A stretch of 64,000 nucleotides of DNA from Gautieria morchelliformis (taxonomy: Eukaryota; Basidiomycota; Agaricomycetes; Gomphales; Gomphaceae): contig WHVA01000479.1 of assembly GCA_015179125.1 (NCBI GenBank), forward strand, positions 1-64,000. The letters run 5' to 3'. A program made the position numbers and the translations under genes. Positions 49,615 to 61,688 of the stretch are shown here, in pieces. The notes beneath the pieces are model-generated. The model was not told where the DNA came from, searched no databases, and saw only the letters and a list, made by a program, of their open reading frames with translations. Each line of letters starts with the position of its first letter. Position 1 is the first letter of the stretch.

Positions 49615-50515
49615 ATATTTCCCTTAACCTTTCCATCTCCGCCACCTTACGCCACCACACGTTACATACTTACATGAACATCTGTCGCACCTTCTTTACT
49701 TCAGCTCACCCATTTCCGCTGTCCCGGTTCCTGTAACGCCCTCTCGCTTCGATTCGCCTCGTTCATACTGCATAAATGAGACCTTTTCGATTTGCTTTGG
49801 ATAGGCGATGCTGGGTTTCGGTAATTGAATCCGTACGCTGGATTGTAATGCACCATAAGTGTGGCTGCAGCCTATAAACTGAATCCCATCCGAGTGATAA
49901 TACGATGTTTCAGAGGACATGTTGAGATAAGTATGGAATGATGACAGCTTCGCTTTCATGATTGTCAGAACCATGGTAATCCGGTCTTCTGCGATGCACG
50001 TGACCAGTGATTGGAAACACTAAAATGAATAATGTCACTTCATAATTGGAAACTCAAGGAAGCCTTCGGCAAAGAGTACTGTACTGATGAGACTAGAAGT
50101 TTATACACACGAAACACCGAAAATGGACACCTTCACGTCGGTAGACTCGTATAACATTCTGCCGGCACTGGCTCAGTTTCAATGCCAGGTAGATGAACTC
50201 TTACTTAACGTACCCACTGTTGTTGTTATCGTTAACACACTGAGCCTATTAATTGAACTTGTTCTGTTACCTACAGGATGGCGGCCAAGCTAGACTGCCA
50301 TTCATCCACCGGCCTGTCAACCGGCAACGTCTAACGTGCACCGCCTCCTGGTCCTATGTCCTAATTGTCATTGGATCGTTGTTTTGCATTCACACCGTGC
50401 TGTACATGCCAGACACAAAACCATCTCCGCACATCTGGTACAAGCTTTCTGGCAACCTCCCAACACACAGTTCCACTCTGTAGTTGGCACTAGGCCGTTA
50501 TGGAAAAAAATATGT
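49615..50515. other. intergenic, no gene recognised
   Basis: About 900 bp between Ran and the Rac-like gene. Only short frames are present, none like a known family. Confidence 0.4.
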
Positions 50516-51551
50516 ATCAAATGTACGTGTTCACGTTTTCCTGCGTCTGTGGTGACCGGAGTGCCCTTCGACGTGCTTCATAGGTGTCGTAGTTGGTGAT
50601 AGCGCGTAGTTGGTGATAGCGTCGGCAAGGTGTGTAGCCTGGCTTGGAGGTGCAGTCGGCAGTGGCACTAATCAAAGTTATCGTCATCTGCAGACGTGTC
50701 TTCTTTTCTCACATACCACAAATGCATTTCCCGTAAGCTCCATTTCTCTGTCGACCTCCTGACTTGACTGTCCCAACGCTAGGAATACGTCCCTCCATGT
50801 ATGCAGTATCTCCGTTGGTATCTCCGTTGGTGTATTGCCTTGTTGATCTTCCGCTGCTCACCAGCATTCGACGGGTATGCGGCTGACGTCCTGGTAGACG
50901 GCAAGACCTTCGGTCTCGGTCTGTGGGATACGAGTCCAAAGGAAGAATACGACCGACTCCGCCCGCTATGTTACCCCCAAACAGATGTCTTCATTATCTG
51001 TTTCTCACTCGTCAGCCCGCCCAGTTATGAGAGCGTCAAGACGAAAGTATACTCCCAAGAATATTCTTTAAAAGATGCGCAGCCAACCTTTGCATTACTG
51101 ACTTCGCTTTTCCACTGTAGTGGCTCCCCGAAGTATCTCACCATACACCGTCGGCTTCCATCGTCCTTGTTGGCACTAAACTTGACCTACGTCAGGATCC
51201 GTCAACGATTGAGAACTTACGAGCGCGGTGCGTCACATCCCACGCGCCTGATAATCTCTCTGGCTCAGTTGGGCCATTCTGAACACAGAAACATGGCACC
51301 CATTACGCACGCACAGGGTGTGAGTATGCAGAAGGATATCGGTGCTGCCAAGTACCTTGAGTGCTCGGCATTGACGCAGGAAGGGGTGAGGAACGTGTTT
51401 GACGACGCAGTCCGGGTTGCAGGTGAGTGAGATACGAATGGGACGATACGTCTTGCTGCATGATGTCTAACATCCTTTTTCAGCATCCAGGCCGCCTCCC
51501 AAGTTGACTTCAAAGTCGCCTCGAAAGACATGCGTCTGCATCGTCGCGTAG
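50516..51551 (+). pseudogene. Rac/Rho-type small GTPase, degenerate or atypical
   Basis: Exons from 50690 onward read open to a TAG at 51549-51551: [96 protein letters not shown] and a CaaX-like end CIVA. This is clearly Rac-like. The 5' end is damaged: IKCVVVGDS near 50516/50590 is followed by a 17 bp direct duplication (GTAGTTGGTGATAGCG) that stops the frame, and no ATG fits. A second acceptor could skip it, giving GDSVGKT, one residue short of the normal P-loop. Switch I has PPSFD where PTVFD is usual, and switch II has DTSPKEEYD where DTAGQEEYD is usual, losing the catalytic Gln. GTP binding and hydrolysis are doubtful. Confidence 0.7.
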
Positions 51552-51866
51552 TGCTCGCCGTACCAAGTGAATGTCCGGGTAAGGTAAGCTTCACACATCT
51601 TTCCATCTCCAATTACCCACCACCTTCCTTGCCTTCGTCCCCAAGCTTGTCAAGACCTCCGTGGCAGCTTACGACATTCGATGGTGGAGGTCGTGCATCA
51701 TTGGACACAAGAGAGCAGGACACAGGGCGCGACAGTGCTAGAGGGAATACCCGTCCTGTGAGATTATGGTACTACATGTCAATGTTACAGTGATATCTAT
51801 AAAACCCATCACGTAGGTCACCGGTCATCGTGAGAGATACTGCAGCGTACAATTATTACTCTTCTA
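51552..51866. other. intergenic, pyrimidine-rich
   Basis: About 315 bp between the Rac-like gene and the Helitron-like terminus. No gene is seen. Confidence 0.4.
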
Positions 51867-51911
51867 CTAGACCCGTGCGAAGCACGGGCGTAGGTCAGCG
51901 CATCAGGGTAA

Positions 51912-52034
51912 GCATTGCAAAACAAAGTAGGATAAGTAAAACAAATTGGGATAAGTAAAACAAGTTATGATAAGTAAAACAAATTAGGATAAGTAAAACA
52001 AATTAAGTAGAGCAAATTAGGGTAAGTAAAACAT
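51912..52034. repeat. minisatellite of about 19-20 bp, GGATAAGTAAAACAAATTA
   Basis: About six or seven imperfect copies of ATAAGTAAAACAAATT lie in a row, some with shortened units. Such AT-rich minisatellites are common near Helitron 3' ends. Confidence 0.85.
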
Positions 52035-52239
52035 CTCATCACAATTGAAAATAGATCAGTGACGGTGATCGCAGACCGGCCGCCGCCCCCCCTCCCCCCG
52101 CCCGTGCTCGTGCTATGCAGCCCGTCAGAGGTGGAAGCCTCGCCATGTCCGTGCCCACCCTCGATGCCTCCGCCGCCAACACTACTGACCCTCACCCCCC
52201 GCCCCCGCCGCGAGATACTACAAGCCTTCGTCTACGCAG

Positions 52240-52545
52240 CCATCTACGACACCTCACCCTGCCCTTACAAGATCAACCCGCCCCCTACGGGGATGGTCGT
52301 CGGTCTTGCCCCATCTCTGTCATACCGTTCACTAACCTCACATTGTCGATCTCCCCTCCCCTCACCCCACAGGCGTATACGATCTCTTCCACTACGGGTG
52401 ACACTCCTCCTTTTCGAGCCGTTGCACTCGTAGCTGACCTACTCACGCCTTGCTCCCCCAAGCCAAGCTCTCCGCTCCCTCCGTCTACCTCATCGTTGGT
52501 GTCTGCTCCGACGAGCTCGTGCACGCCCACGTACCAAAGCCCGCT
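52240..52545 (+). pseudogene. captured fragment of a phosphocholine cytidylyltransferase gene
   Basis: YKINPPP (about 52265), then GDG split by an intron, VYDLFHYG (52374-52398), and VYLIVGVCSDELVH (52483-52524) match the start of the CCT (Pct1) catalytic domain. A GT-AG intron (about 52299-52371) is retained, so genomic DNA was copied, not mRNA. FHYG is followed by TGA, and the strand before VYLIVG is out of frame. There is no nucleotide-binding RTEGISTS end. It is a dead gene fragment lying beside the Helitron-like terminus. Confidence 0.7.
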
Positions 52546-52650
52546 GTAAGGTCACCCCCGGTACGTAGCTATATAATGCTGTTATAATCGAGCCATATCT
52601 TTGCTTCCCGTATTCTTGACAGAATAGGTGTGGGTGTGGTGGTTCTCTTA

Positions 52651-53187
52651 CCAAAGTATCTGAATAATAATCCGTTTTATCTTCCGGCTGGACCCAGTTA
52701 CCATACGCAGGCGTGGCTTCGACAAAATTCCGGTGTACTATTGAAATCGAGTATTAACGAACGTGCCGAAGTCCTTCAGGTACCCCTGAGTCGCCCCTCC
52801 TCCTTCAAGAGTCCTTTATCCTCAGGAATATGTCCATTATAATCTAGACCGTCAAAATCAATGAGCCTGGTGCGCTCAGTCAGAAGCATGGTAGCACTAG
52901 TGGAACTCCCAGTTGAGGTCCCAAAATGTTCAACTCATAACCGTACACCAATCGAGGAGTGCACATTATTCATTAGTACAACGAAGACAAGCAAAGAACG
53001 GGTCTCCATGATACAACAATACAGCAGCTACTAGAGCTCTCTTGATCAAGAACCAAAGAAATACAGGTGACCTTATGCCGCAGCAAGCAGCCAATTGATT
53101 ACCCATTGGAGAAGCCGATAACCCTAGGAAGCCAGCGAAAACCCGAAAGCGAAGTCAAAGCTAAGATAACTTGAAAACCCTGCCCCG
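52651..53187. other. intergenic, no gene recognised
   Basis: About 540 bp downstream of both the Helitron-like block and the convergent RING gene. No gene is supported. Confidence 0.4.
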
Positions 53188-54961
53188 TCAACCAGCTCCA
53201 GGCACGAAGGGGGTACGGGTAGAGTTTCCTCCGCCATTCGCAGTCGAGTAGCTGACCCTTGGCGTTGCTGTACTTCGAGGCGGGAAGAAGCGATTCGATG
53301 GTGTGGAAGGTACGATGAACCGGCGCTCTGTGGGAACCGTGCCTGAGTTTCCGTGTGTGTCTGGGGGCCTTTGTGAGACTAGCCGTGACTCAGTTGGTGT
53401 TGGGACGGACATAGGGAACGGCCGCGGTTGGTGGGCGTGCTGCGGACGAGATTGGCGCGGTGTGGCGGCGGAAGGGTTTGCAGCGGGAGACTGTGCCTGC
53501 ATCTGCAACTGTGTACGTTGTGCTAGAAAACGTGTGTGAATGCGTGTTTCTTGTTTGGTGATTTGGGAAAGTGGGGTAGTTTCGACGGCGTACCGCTTTG
53601 CGGCGGAATCTGACCCGCTGGTCGGAATGGCTTGCGGCCATTGATACTTGCTTTAGTACGAGAGGAAGTTGGAGGTGGTGGCATCCGCTGTTGCTGCTGT
53701 TGCTGCTGCTGCCTGTGCTGGTGATGATCCTGTGCTGCTGCTATATCTTGCTGCTGTCGCCCTTCTTCCTCCTGCTGTATTCGTCCATGTCCGTGTGGCT
53801 GTTGCTGATGTCGTAGGGGCTGAGTACGGAAGGTTGTGGCAGGTGGCTGATACGTATATTGCCTTGCCACGTCGCGATTGTAACGCATATATATGTCTAT
53901 AGCCCAGTTGAGAACTCACCCGAACCGACTCGACCCTGGTGGATCCCCATTCTCCTCATGTTGATGACGCCCGGTGTTCATTCCGCTGGGAAAGACTGGT
54001 TGTTGATGATCCGGAGGCAGGGTGAGCCGCGAGGGAGCTATGGGGGTAACGATTGTGCGTGGTGACGACGTTCTTGGTAGGGAGTGGCGACCCGTCAGGG
54101 TGAAGTAAGTCACACGTGGAATATCAAACGCCGGGCGTACCGGTTTGGGTGGGCGTCGGTGAGTGGCCGCTTACCGTTGATATTCCGAGTCTGACCTGGT
54201 TGATAAGAGAGCGCCTGGTCTACAGCGTCGTGCCGTTTAGGCCCGTAGGATCTCTGGTCGAAGTGCTGGTTTGATGTTTCACCAGCACTCATCCGAAGCT
54301 GCGCAACTTCTTGTCGAAGCTGCTCAATCTGGCTATTGAAAATAATATGATGGAGGGATCCGCAGGGTACAACAATACTGTGATAAAGAGCATTTTTACC
54401 TGCAAAACGCACGTACCTTCGTAACGCCTCGTTCTCTGATGCGACATCCTTGGTCTTGTTGATCGTAGCGCGTTGTTGGTTGCACTTGTGTTTGTAAAAA
54501 CGAATGAGAGATGCCATCGTCTCCTGCTGAGACTTGGCGGCGCTGGCGATTGCATCGAGACTATGCGGTACGGAACGAAACCAGTCGCACATCGGGGGCA
54601 TCATCTTCCCTCAGGTGAGGCGATCATACATGCACACAGCTTGATGGACTTACGTCTCGCTGCAAAGGAACGAGCTGTATCGCCCCCGCGCCACATGCTG
54701 CACAGCTCTGATCCGCATCTGAATCAACGATGCCACCCATCACTCTTTCCTCCCTGTGAGCGCTCATACACAGTCACTCACGGAGATGATTATTGCACAA
54801 GGTATGCCCGCATTCGGTGAGCCAGAATGGCACGCTCGGAGGCGCTGTGGGAGCGTTGTCGGGGTCCGCGATGAAGGGGAGGAAACATATTGCGCAGTAG
54901 ACGAACTCCCAGTAGTCAAAATCACGAACAAGGGGGGATTCCTTCCAGATACGGTGGACAT
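53188..54961 (-). CDS. RING-finger protein of the RNF212/HEI10/Zip3 type
   Basis: Members of this family are SUMO or ubiquitin ligases that mark meiotic crossover sites. The N-terminus holds a RING: FVYCAICFLPF, a 20-residue loop, FWLTECGHTLCNNHL, then across an intron ADQSCAACGAGAI. After it come LVPLQRDMMPPMCDWFRSVPHSLDAI, a coiled coil (QQETMASLIRFYKHKCNQQRATI to IEQLRQEVAQLRM), and a long disordered Pro/Gln/Ser-rich tail with a polyQ run (about 53680-53710). RING, coiled coil, then disordered tail is the HEI10/RNF212/Zip3 layout. The start is taken at ATG 54961 with a 47 bp first intron; an upstream exon is possible. The family role in meiosis is inference. Confidence 0.75.
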
Positions 54962-56483
54962 TCAGCAGGCTACAGACAGTGCTTGGTAGACGTGACAACG
55001 CGTAACGAGTGACGCCGGGGCTGACCTTTGCCTAGCCCCACAGTATCGAGAGTATCGAGTCACACAATGGACTTCCTTCGTATAGGTATCACCAGGGGGG
55101 TGATGTTGGTGGTAAGCATCTGACATTCTTGCATGCACCGTCGATCCGCACACCGGATTATTTCTGCCTGGTATAATTTTAGCAGCCGTGGTCACTGTAA
55201 TTAGCTACGAGCTCTCCTTTGAGTCCTTTCGCGACGATCGTATACAGTAGGACGACAACGTTTTAACTGTCATCGGTTTGGATCAATTGTACGCTGTGTC
55301 GAGTTGTTGGGACCGCTCTGGAATGGAACGTCGCCAATCCTTATTGTTTGTTCTAGGCTGTTCGTCCCTTCTACATGTTCTATCTTTATTAAACTTATCT
55401 CCAGGCGGTGTCTTGTAACTAAACACAGTATACGGGTCTCACATGTCTCTGTCCTCTTGTGACCCCGTGGATTCCGCCAGCACTGGTACTGTTTACTTCA
55501 ACCTCGATTGGAATTTGACATGCACACCTGAATGTGGCGATACCCACCGCCATTATCTATTTGGGGCAATCATTGTGATTGCATCGTGTTGGCCACAGAA
55601 GGATTACGGTACTGCGGTGCGGACGATGTTCCGCGCTCTGCCACGGCTCACCCAGGAGTCTTTACACAATCAAGCCTATGGTAGCAACCTCCGACACATG
55701 TGGTCGATCAGCGACGGCCGACATGATGAGTCCAAGCCGCAGTTGCAGACTTCCGCTTGACAACCTCCACTCTTTCCCACAAGACCCGGAACTGCCTTGT
55801 GTTTTGCTTCCACCCACGGAAAATACAATTGGGCCTGATGTCACATGACTCACATGCCAGAATACCTGCACGACTGACATCTCCTTGATTAGGGCGGGCC
55901 TGGTCATGTTTCCTGGCGATATCAGCGGATGCTGTCCCTTCGCGCTCGCTTAGGGAAATGAAGGGCTCTTCAGCTAGAGTAGGAGAGTAGGAGGGATCCG
56001 GCCGACTCTCAGGGCGATACGACTTGCCCGAAATAGGTGAAGCGCTTTGAACTCCTACCAAATTATATCTCCGCGCCTCCCGAACGAGTGCACGAGGGCT
56101 CGGTGCTTCTTGTGATATAGTTTTAGTTTGGCACTGATCCCATGGTCACTGGATCCAATCATCCAATTTGAGGGCAGCATGAGCACTGGTTTTCAGATAC
56201 GTCTGACAATGCTGAGGGCTTGGAAAAAATACTACTCTCAGGCAGTATAGATATTTAATGTAAACAACGCTGGAGCCGCTTGGAGCTCGAAGATCATACC
56301 GCTTTTGTAGCTTTCGAATCCACGGAAATTACGTAACTCCGATGAATTCTTGCCATGATGCCTGGTTTGGACTGCCTTACATGCGGCATACTACAAGGGT
56401 AGGGTGATGATGATATCTGCCAGTATTTCACCTATAAAAGTCTCTCAGTGCGACGCCCCCTCTTCTGCCCAACATATGCTAAT
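54962..56483. other. intergenic, no gene recognised
   Basis: About 1.5 kb between divergent genes (RING protein, minus; JmjC protein, plus). Short frames occur but none resembles a family. Core promoter elements for the JmjC gene lie at its right end. Confidence 0.45.
56433..56440 (+). promoter_or_regulatory. TATA box of the JmjC gene
   Basis: TATAAAAG stands 44-51 bp ahead of the start ATG at 56484, a typical place for a TATA box. Confidence 0.6.
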
Positions 56484-59400
56484 ATGCCGTTCGAGGACAG
56501 GCGTAGGGCTCTCATGGAGCAATCCCTCCCTCGTCAGCGTACGATGAGCGCCACGTCTGCACCGCCTCCACCACCACCACCACCACCAGCTACCTCGATG
56601 GTGCACATTGATGAAACCGCCTCAGCCACCTCGACTACCCTGCCGACTAATGTGAGTCCACCACCCGGCAATTGGGACGTAGACAGTCTCGTTAAGAGCG
56701 GCCCCCGCTTCAACCCTGTCCCCCGTGTATCAGCTTCTCTGCCTCGAGAGGTCTTACTCTCCGAGGTCCTTAAGTCCGAAGAGACAGGCACCCCGCTCAT
56801 CATCGAAGGCTGGCACAAACGCCCAGAGTGGAACCATACTCTGTTCAGCATGCAAGGCTTTGTGACAGACGGAAGTCAGCGTGAGTTTCGATACCTCAGT
56901 ACTCATTTGCTTGTCGATCGCCCTTCGCCATGTAACTTTCCCAAAATCAACCTACTGATCGTCCGGCTGCCATCACAGTCGTCGATGTTCGTGATGTTCG
57001 CAGTTCGAAAGATACCAAAATGCCTCTGAGTGAGCTGGCGCTCCATTATGAGACACAGTTAAAGGGCGATCAGCGGAATAGTGAGCCGTGGTATCTCCTT
57101 TGAACGAATGCAAGGCTGATTTTTACAGCATCAGAGGGCCCCGTTCACTACGGGAAGGATATCCGTTGCCCCGAGAAATGGGAAGAATGGCTCAGATCCC
57201 ATTTGCCAACCCATTTCCACCCCTTTGGAGATAACGACATGATCTCCTGCCTACCTCCTAAGGTTGGTTCTATCCGACTATCCGCAGTTTATACTAATAA
57301 TGAATATAGCACCGAGCTGAAACTCTAATGTGCTATATGGGTATTGAAGGCACATTCACGTCAGCGCACAAGGATCTGTGCGGCTCCTTCGGACACAACT
57401 TGATGTGTCATGCAACAGCTGGAGGATCGGCATTCTGGTTCATGTCGAGGACAGGTCCGCTCCAGAATGACCAGCCTGCGGCCTATTTCCACAATGAACT
57501 TGGTGTGGAACTGGATCATGAGACCCATGAGGCCACTGTCGGACAGTTCCGCGCGGCACCATTTGATGTGTATGTGGCAGAACAAACCTTAGGTGACCTG
57601 GTCCTCGTGCCGCCACGCAGTTGTCATCAAGTTGTCAACAAAGGCGGCATCACCATCAAAATGAGCTGGAGCAGAATGGGCCTAAAGAGCCTTGAGTACT
57701 CGCTACACGCTGAACTAGCGTTATACCACAGGTACGCGCATTATTGGTAACGTCGTGCTTATGTTAACGGATCTGTAAGGGTGTGTCGTATGGAGATATA
57801 TCGGGTGAAGCTGACTGTCTTCGCCGCCGTCCAAGAGTATACTCGGCGCTTTATAGACATGGCCCGGTCCCCCAGCTCTTCCGCCTCTACACCCCCACTT
57901 CATATCCCCCTGATTCTCGTCTTCCGGTCTCGTCGTGTCGTGACCCATCTCCGCCCGTCCAGTCGATGGCCGTTGCACCTTCGGCAGAGGCCGTCCGCGG
58001 TGTGGGGGCCACCCTCGAGAGTCTTCTCTCGCTTCTGAAAGAGATTCTCATTGAAGAATGGTGCCCTGACCATCGGAAACTCACGGATGATAGCCCCGCT
58101 ACCGAGTGCCAGGAATTACACTCATGTGATTTCTGTGGCGCCGACATTTTTCAGTCGTTCTTCGCCTGCTCTGAATGCTCTGGTGGCGACGAAGCCTCTG
58201 AGTTCATATGTTGTCCGAGCTGTTACGTTGAGGGTCGTTCCTGTAACTGTGGCTCGGAGCGCATGAAGCCCCGCCAGAGCAGGCCATTCAGTGACCTCCT
58301 TCATGAGCTGAATAAGGGCGTGGACGCATTAAACAAGTATCAAATCCCTAGCAAGCAAATTCCAAAGGTCAATGACAGTACAATCGCATCATCCAAGCAC
58401 CTGCAGACGTTTCATGCCGCATGTATGCTGCGGGATAAATTCTTGCGGGCCACTAGTGTTTGTCTTTTTGTAGTCTCTTCTTTGGACGGTTGTACTAAAT
58501 ATTGCACCGACAGAACCGTAGGGGAAGTACCCGATGTGCGACACGCTCTGAGCACCCATCGCACGACACAGCGTCGTCAGCCCACGTTCTGCAATGTCAG
58601 GCGTGCAACTCTGGCATGTGCTTCTCGCACATTCTTAAATCGTGCGATGTGCACGTCGCGGAGGCGCTGCTCATATCTGTACCTGACCCCAGTAATGCTA
58701 CGTGGCACAAGAGACATGGCTCAAAACCAGGGAAGCGTAGGATCCCCTTAAGTGAACACCATGGCCGTGAGCGGGGCGACATGCAAACTCTTGCGAAGCG
58801 CATGGCGTGGGCAGCTGCGAAGTTCAGTAGGTGCCGTCCTGTGGACCAACGTGCCAAGATGGGGTTTTACGATCAGCTTGATTATCCGAAGCCAGCCGTG
58901 AACTTAGAGGTCGTCGGTTTGCCGCAGGTGAGAACATTATTAATTTGTATGCCTTAGCTTGATTTTTCTCATATATTCAGACTTCGTCCCATCCCGAGAC
59001 TTCGCCTAGCCTAGCGACAGCGGCGATTCTCTATGGAAGTCCTCTCACAGTAAGCGGCTTGTACAATAATGATTCTAATACAATTAACATCTACTCAGCA
59101 ATTATCTGATCTTGCATCCGAGAAACCTGTGGAGGACTCTAGTGATGATACTGATGACGGCTCGGACGAGACGTTCTCACCCCAACCTCGTAGGCCAACG
59201 AAGCGCGCTGCAGAACTTGCCGTTAAGTCAAGAGCCCCCGTCGAGCCCATGCAATGCACGTCCAGCACATCCACCGTCGAGCCGGTGGTTGAAGTAGCTC
59301 TCGTTCAACCTCGTAGGCCAATGTTATCAACGAAGCGCGCTGCAGAACCTGCCGTTAAGTCAAGAGCCCCCGTCGAGCCCATGCAACGCACGTCCAGCAT

Positions 59401-61688
59401 ATCCACCATCGAGCCAGTGGTTGAAGTAGCTCTGGTTCCCGGCATCCGCCCTACTTCACTAATAGCCCCGTATGTGCTCCTAACGCCTCTTGGCAGAGGC
59501 AAGAAACGAATTTTGGACCCCGACCCGAATGGCCCGCCCATGCCCAGAAAGAAAGCGAAAACTAACCCATCTGGTCCCCCAGGCCATACATCGCCCGAGG
59601 TCTTGGTGAAAACTACCTCATCTGGACGTCCAGCACAGAGACCTCCCTCATCACCAGAGGTCCCCGACCCGAATAGCTCGCCCGTGCCCAGAAAGAAAGC
59701 GAAAACTACCTTATCTGGTCCCCCAGAGCTAAGACGCCACACATTGCCCGAGGCCTTGGTGAAAACTACCTCATCTGGACGTCCACCACAGAGACCTCCC
59801 TCGTCACCAGACTCTGTGGCTGATGCCCTTAATGCATGTTCAGCTGCAGCGTTGAGCAACGGTCCAACGCCAGCTGCCTTTCCGGCCCGTGGCAGGACAG
59901 TTGTGCCCGTTGGCTCGTCACAAAAATCTAAAGCTGTGACGGGCCATGATCCGAGGCGAGCGCCCCCTGTTCCACCTCGACAACTTGTGTCATCCCGATA
60001 CGGAAAACCCCATCACTCTGCGAAGCGCAAGATTGTCTCATCAAGCCGCGAGTCTAGTGTTTCCAGGCCCGTCCCACCTCCTGCGCCACCAACTCAGGCT
60101 GCAGGGCCTTCGATTGTTCTAGATCAGACAAGTATTGTGGCAACGCTATCAAGCGTTCTGAAGGCCGAACAGGCGAAAACTACAGCGCTAGACAAATCAC
60201 TGGAAAACGCTCGAGCTGAGATTACGGCGCTCAACATAACAGTCTCCCGTCTGAAGGAGGAGAACAGTGGCAGATACGTAGGCGAGTTGCGTAGGGAGAT
60301 GGCACAGCTCAACAACGAGCTTGTAGAAGCAAAGGCGAAGAACGGGACATTTCTACACAGAATATCTTCTCTGACCGATGACCATGCCAAGATTACCGAC
60401 TCGCTTGAAGGCTATAAGCATCAGATCGTTGGTCTGGAGGAACAATTACGACACAGCCAGGCCGCTGTCGCAGAAAAAGAGCGATCTTTGGCTGGATTCG
60501 CCAACATCGCTGGTCTCATCGGGTCAAGCATTCAAATGGCGCAGAACCCTGCGTCATCTTCGCATAGACAGTTGCAGCGCGTGGTACCTTCGTGTGGTGT
60601 ACCATCGGACGTGCCTACAGGTCCGGCATCACAAAGGCCATTCCAACCGCAGTCATGGGTAACTTTATATTTGTCTTAGAATGTATGGCACATACTTACG
60701 CTTTCCCTAGCAGAGACCCTATGTACCTAGAGGACGAGGATTTGGTCCACGTCGTGGCATAGGACGATCAGGGCCAGGATTTAGCGAACGGGGACGTGAA
60801 TATGGCTCGTCTCAACAGTTTCCTCATAAGCACGGTCACGTTTCCCACCAACCCTCTGAGCTTAACCATCGCGATGACGGGATGTCAGCAAAGAATCCCA
60901 TGTATGACGATAAGAAAGAACATGACGAATCTGACGCATTTGGACGTGGACGGTATCGCGAACGTGAACACCTTGATTATGCGACTGGGGGCGGATCAGG
61001 CGACCCGCGACGTCAAGGATATCAGCATCCCCCACCACGGCGAGATCGACGTGTCACTGAGAGCAAAAGGCGCGACAGTTCCCGGCATGAACGATATGTC
61101 ACTGACAGTGAACGAAGCGAAGACCACCGGCGTGACCGGTTTGAGGGTGACGAGGTTTCTGGAGATGAACGGCGTGAGCGGCGATTCTCCTGTAAGCCCG
61201 TGCATTCTGTGCAATGTTCTTGGATTCACATTTTCTGCATCACTAGCTGTACCTGCCCGACCGTACGACAATGTCGGTGACGGAGGATGGGCGTCGGTTC
61301 GTCAGGATGCTCTGGATTATCGTGAAGATGATAGGGCGTCATGGTATGGTCCAGATACTAGCCCTCGCCGGTTCGAATCCGAAGGTATGCCGACTCAACT
61401 CTGCATTTATAGATCAGAGCTAATGTTTGTTTAGTCTCATCCTCGCCACATCAGCGCGGCATGAGAGACCATCGAGACCTTTCTAGACGTAGCAGCCCGG
61501 ACTTAGGGTCCCCGTCAGAGTACCGCTATAGGGATGAACCAATGGATAACGAACTCATAGAGTACCAGGATGAGGAGATCGCCGACGAACCCGGCAGGGA
61601 AGAGCGTCAAGAAAGAGAGCCGTCTCTTGAAGAGCGGCTTGATCGAAGTACTACACCACCGTCGCAGGTCAACCCATGGGCAGAATGA
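56484..61688 (+). CDS. large JmjC-domain protein with C-terminal Cys-rich zinc region and coiled coil
   Basis: It is a predicted Fe(II)/2-oxoglutarate oxygenase, probably acting on chromatin. A polyproline N-terminus leads to the JmjC fold: VTDGS...VVDVRDVRSS, GTFTSAHKDLCGSFGHNLM (iron ligands in HxD, here HKD) and DLVLVPPRSCHQVVNKGG (distal His). Next comes a Cys-rich region, CDFCGADIFQSFFACSECSGG...CCPSCY...CNC, plus CQACNSGMCFSH. Then follow a long Pro/Ser/Lys-rich part with internal duplications, a coiled coil (about 60120-60500) and an Arg/Asp/Glu-rich tail ending VNPWAE. About 15 exons make roughly 1,450 aa. Histone demethylation is likely from the fold but the target residue cannot be read. 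The exon path near 57780-58500 and 61190-61260 is approximate. Confidence 0.8.
59187..59810 (+). repeat. two in-frame internal duplications in the JmjC gene
   Basis: First, QPRRP...TKRAAE.AVKSRAPVEPMQ...EPVVEVALV occurs twice (about 59187-59304 and 59307-59433). Second, PDPN..P.PRKKAKT..SGPP...VKTTSSGRP.QRPPSSP occurs twice (about 59519-59660 and 59666-59810). Both lie in the disordered, lysine-rich middle and keep frame. Confidence 0.85.

Larger units (their letters stand above)
51867..52650 (-). mobile_element. candidate non-autonomous Helitron (3' terminus at 51867; other end unplaced)
   Basis: Read on the minus strand, a perfect hairpin CCCGTGC-TTC-GCACGGG (51888-51872) is followed by T, CTAG (51870-51867) and then T. 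A short GC-rich hairpin just before CTRR, with insertion next to T, is the Helitron 3' end. Behind it lie a minisatellite (51912-52034) and a captured gene fragment (about 52240-52545), both usual Helitron cargo. No Rep/helicase gene is present. The 5' TC end could not be placed, so the right border is a guess. Confidence 0.5.

Noticed and set aside
51912-52034. AT-rich short repeats as a telomere-like or CRISPR-like array
   Set aside because: Units vary in length, lack TTAGGG, and have no spacers. A minisatellite explains them.
52059-52549. Two overlapping Pro-rich frames as new genes
   Set aside because: The region is better explained by an intron-bearing phosphocholine cytidylyltransferase fragment; the frames do not follow its conserved blocks.
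61369-61381. GGTTCGAATCC, like a tRNA T-arm/B box
   Set aside because: It lies inside an exon of the JmjC gene, and I see no A box or cloverleaf stem upstream.
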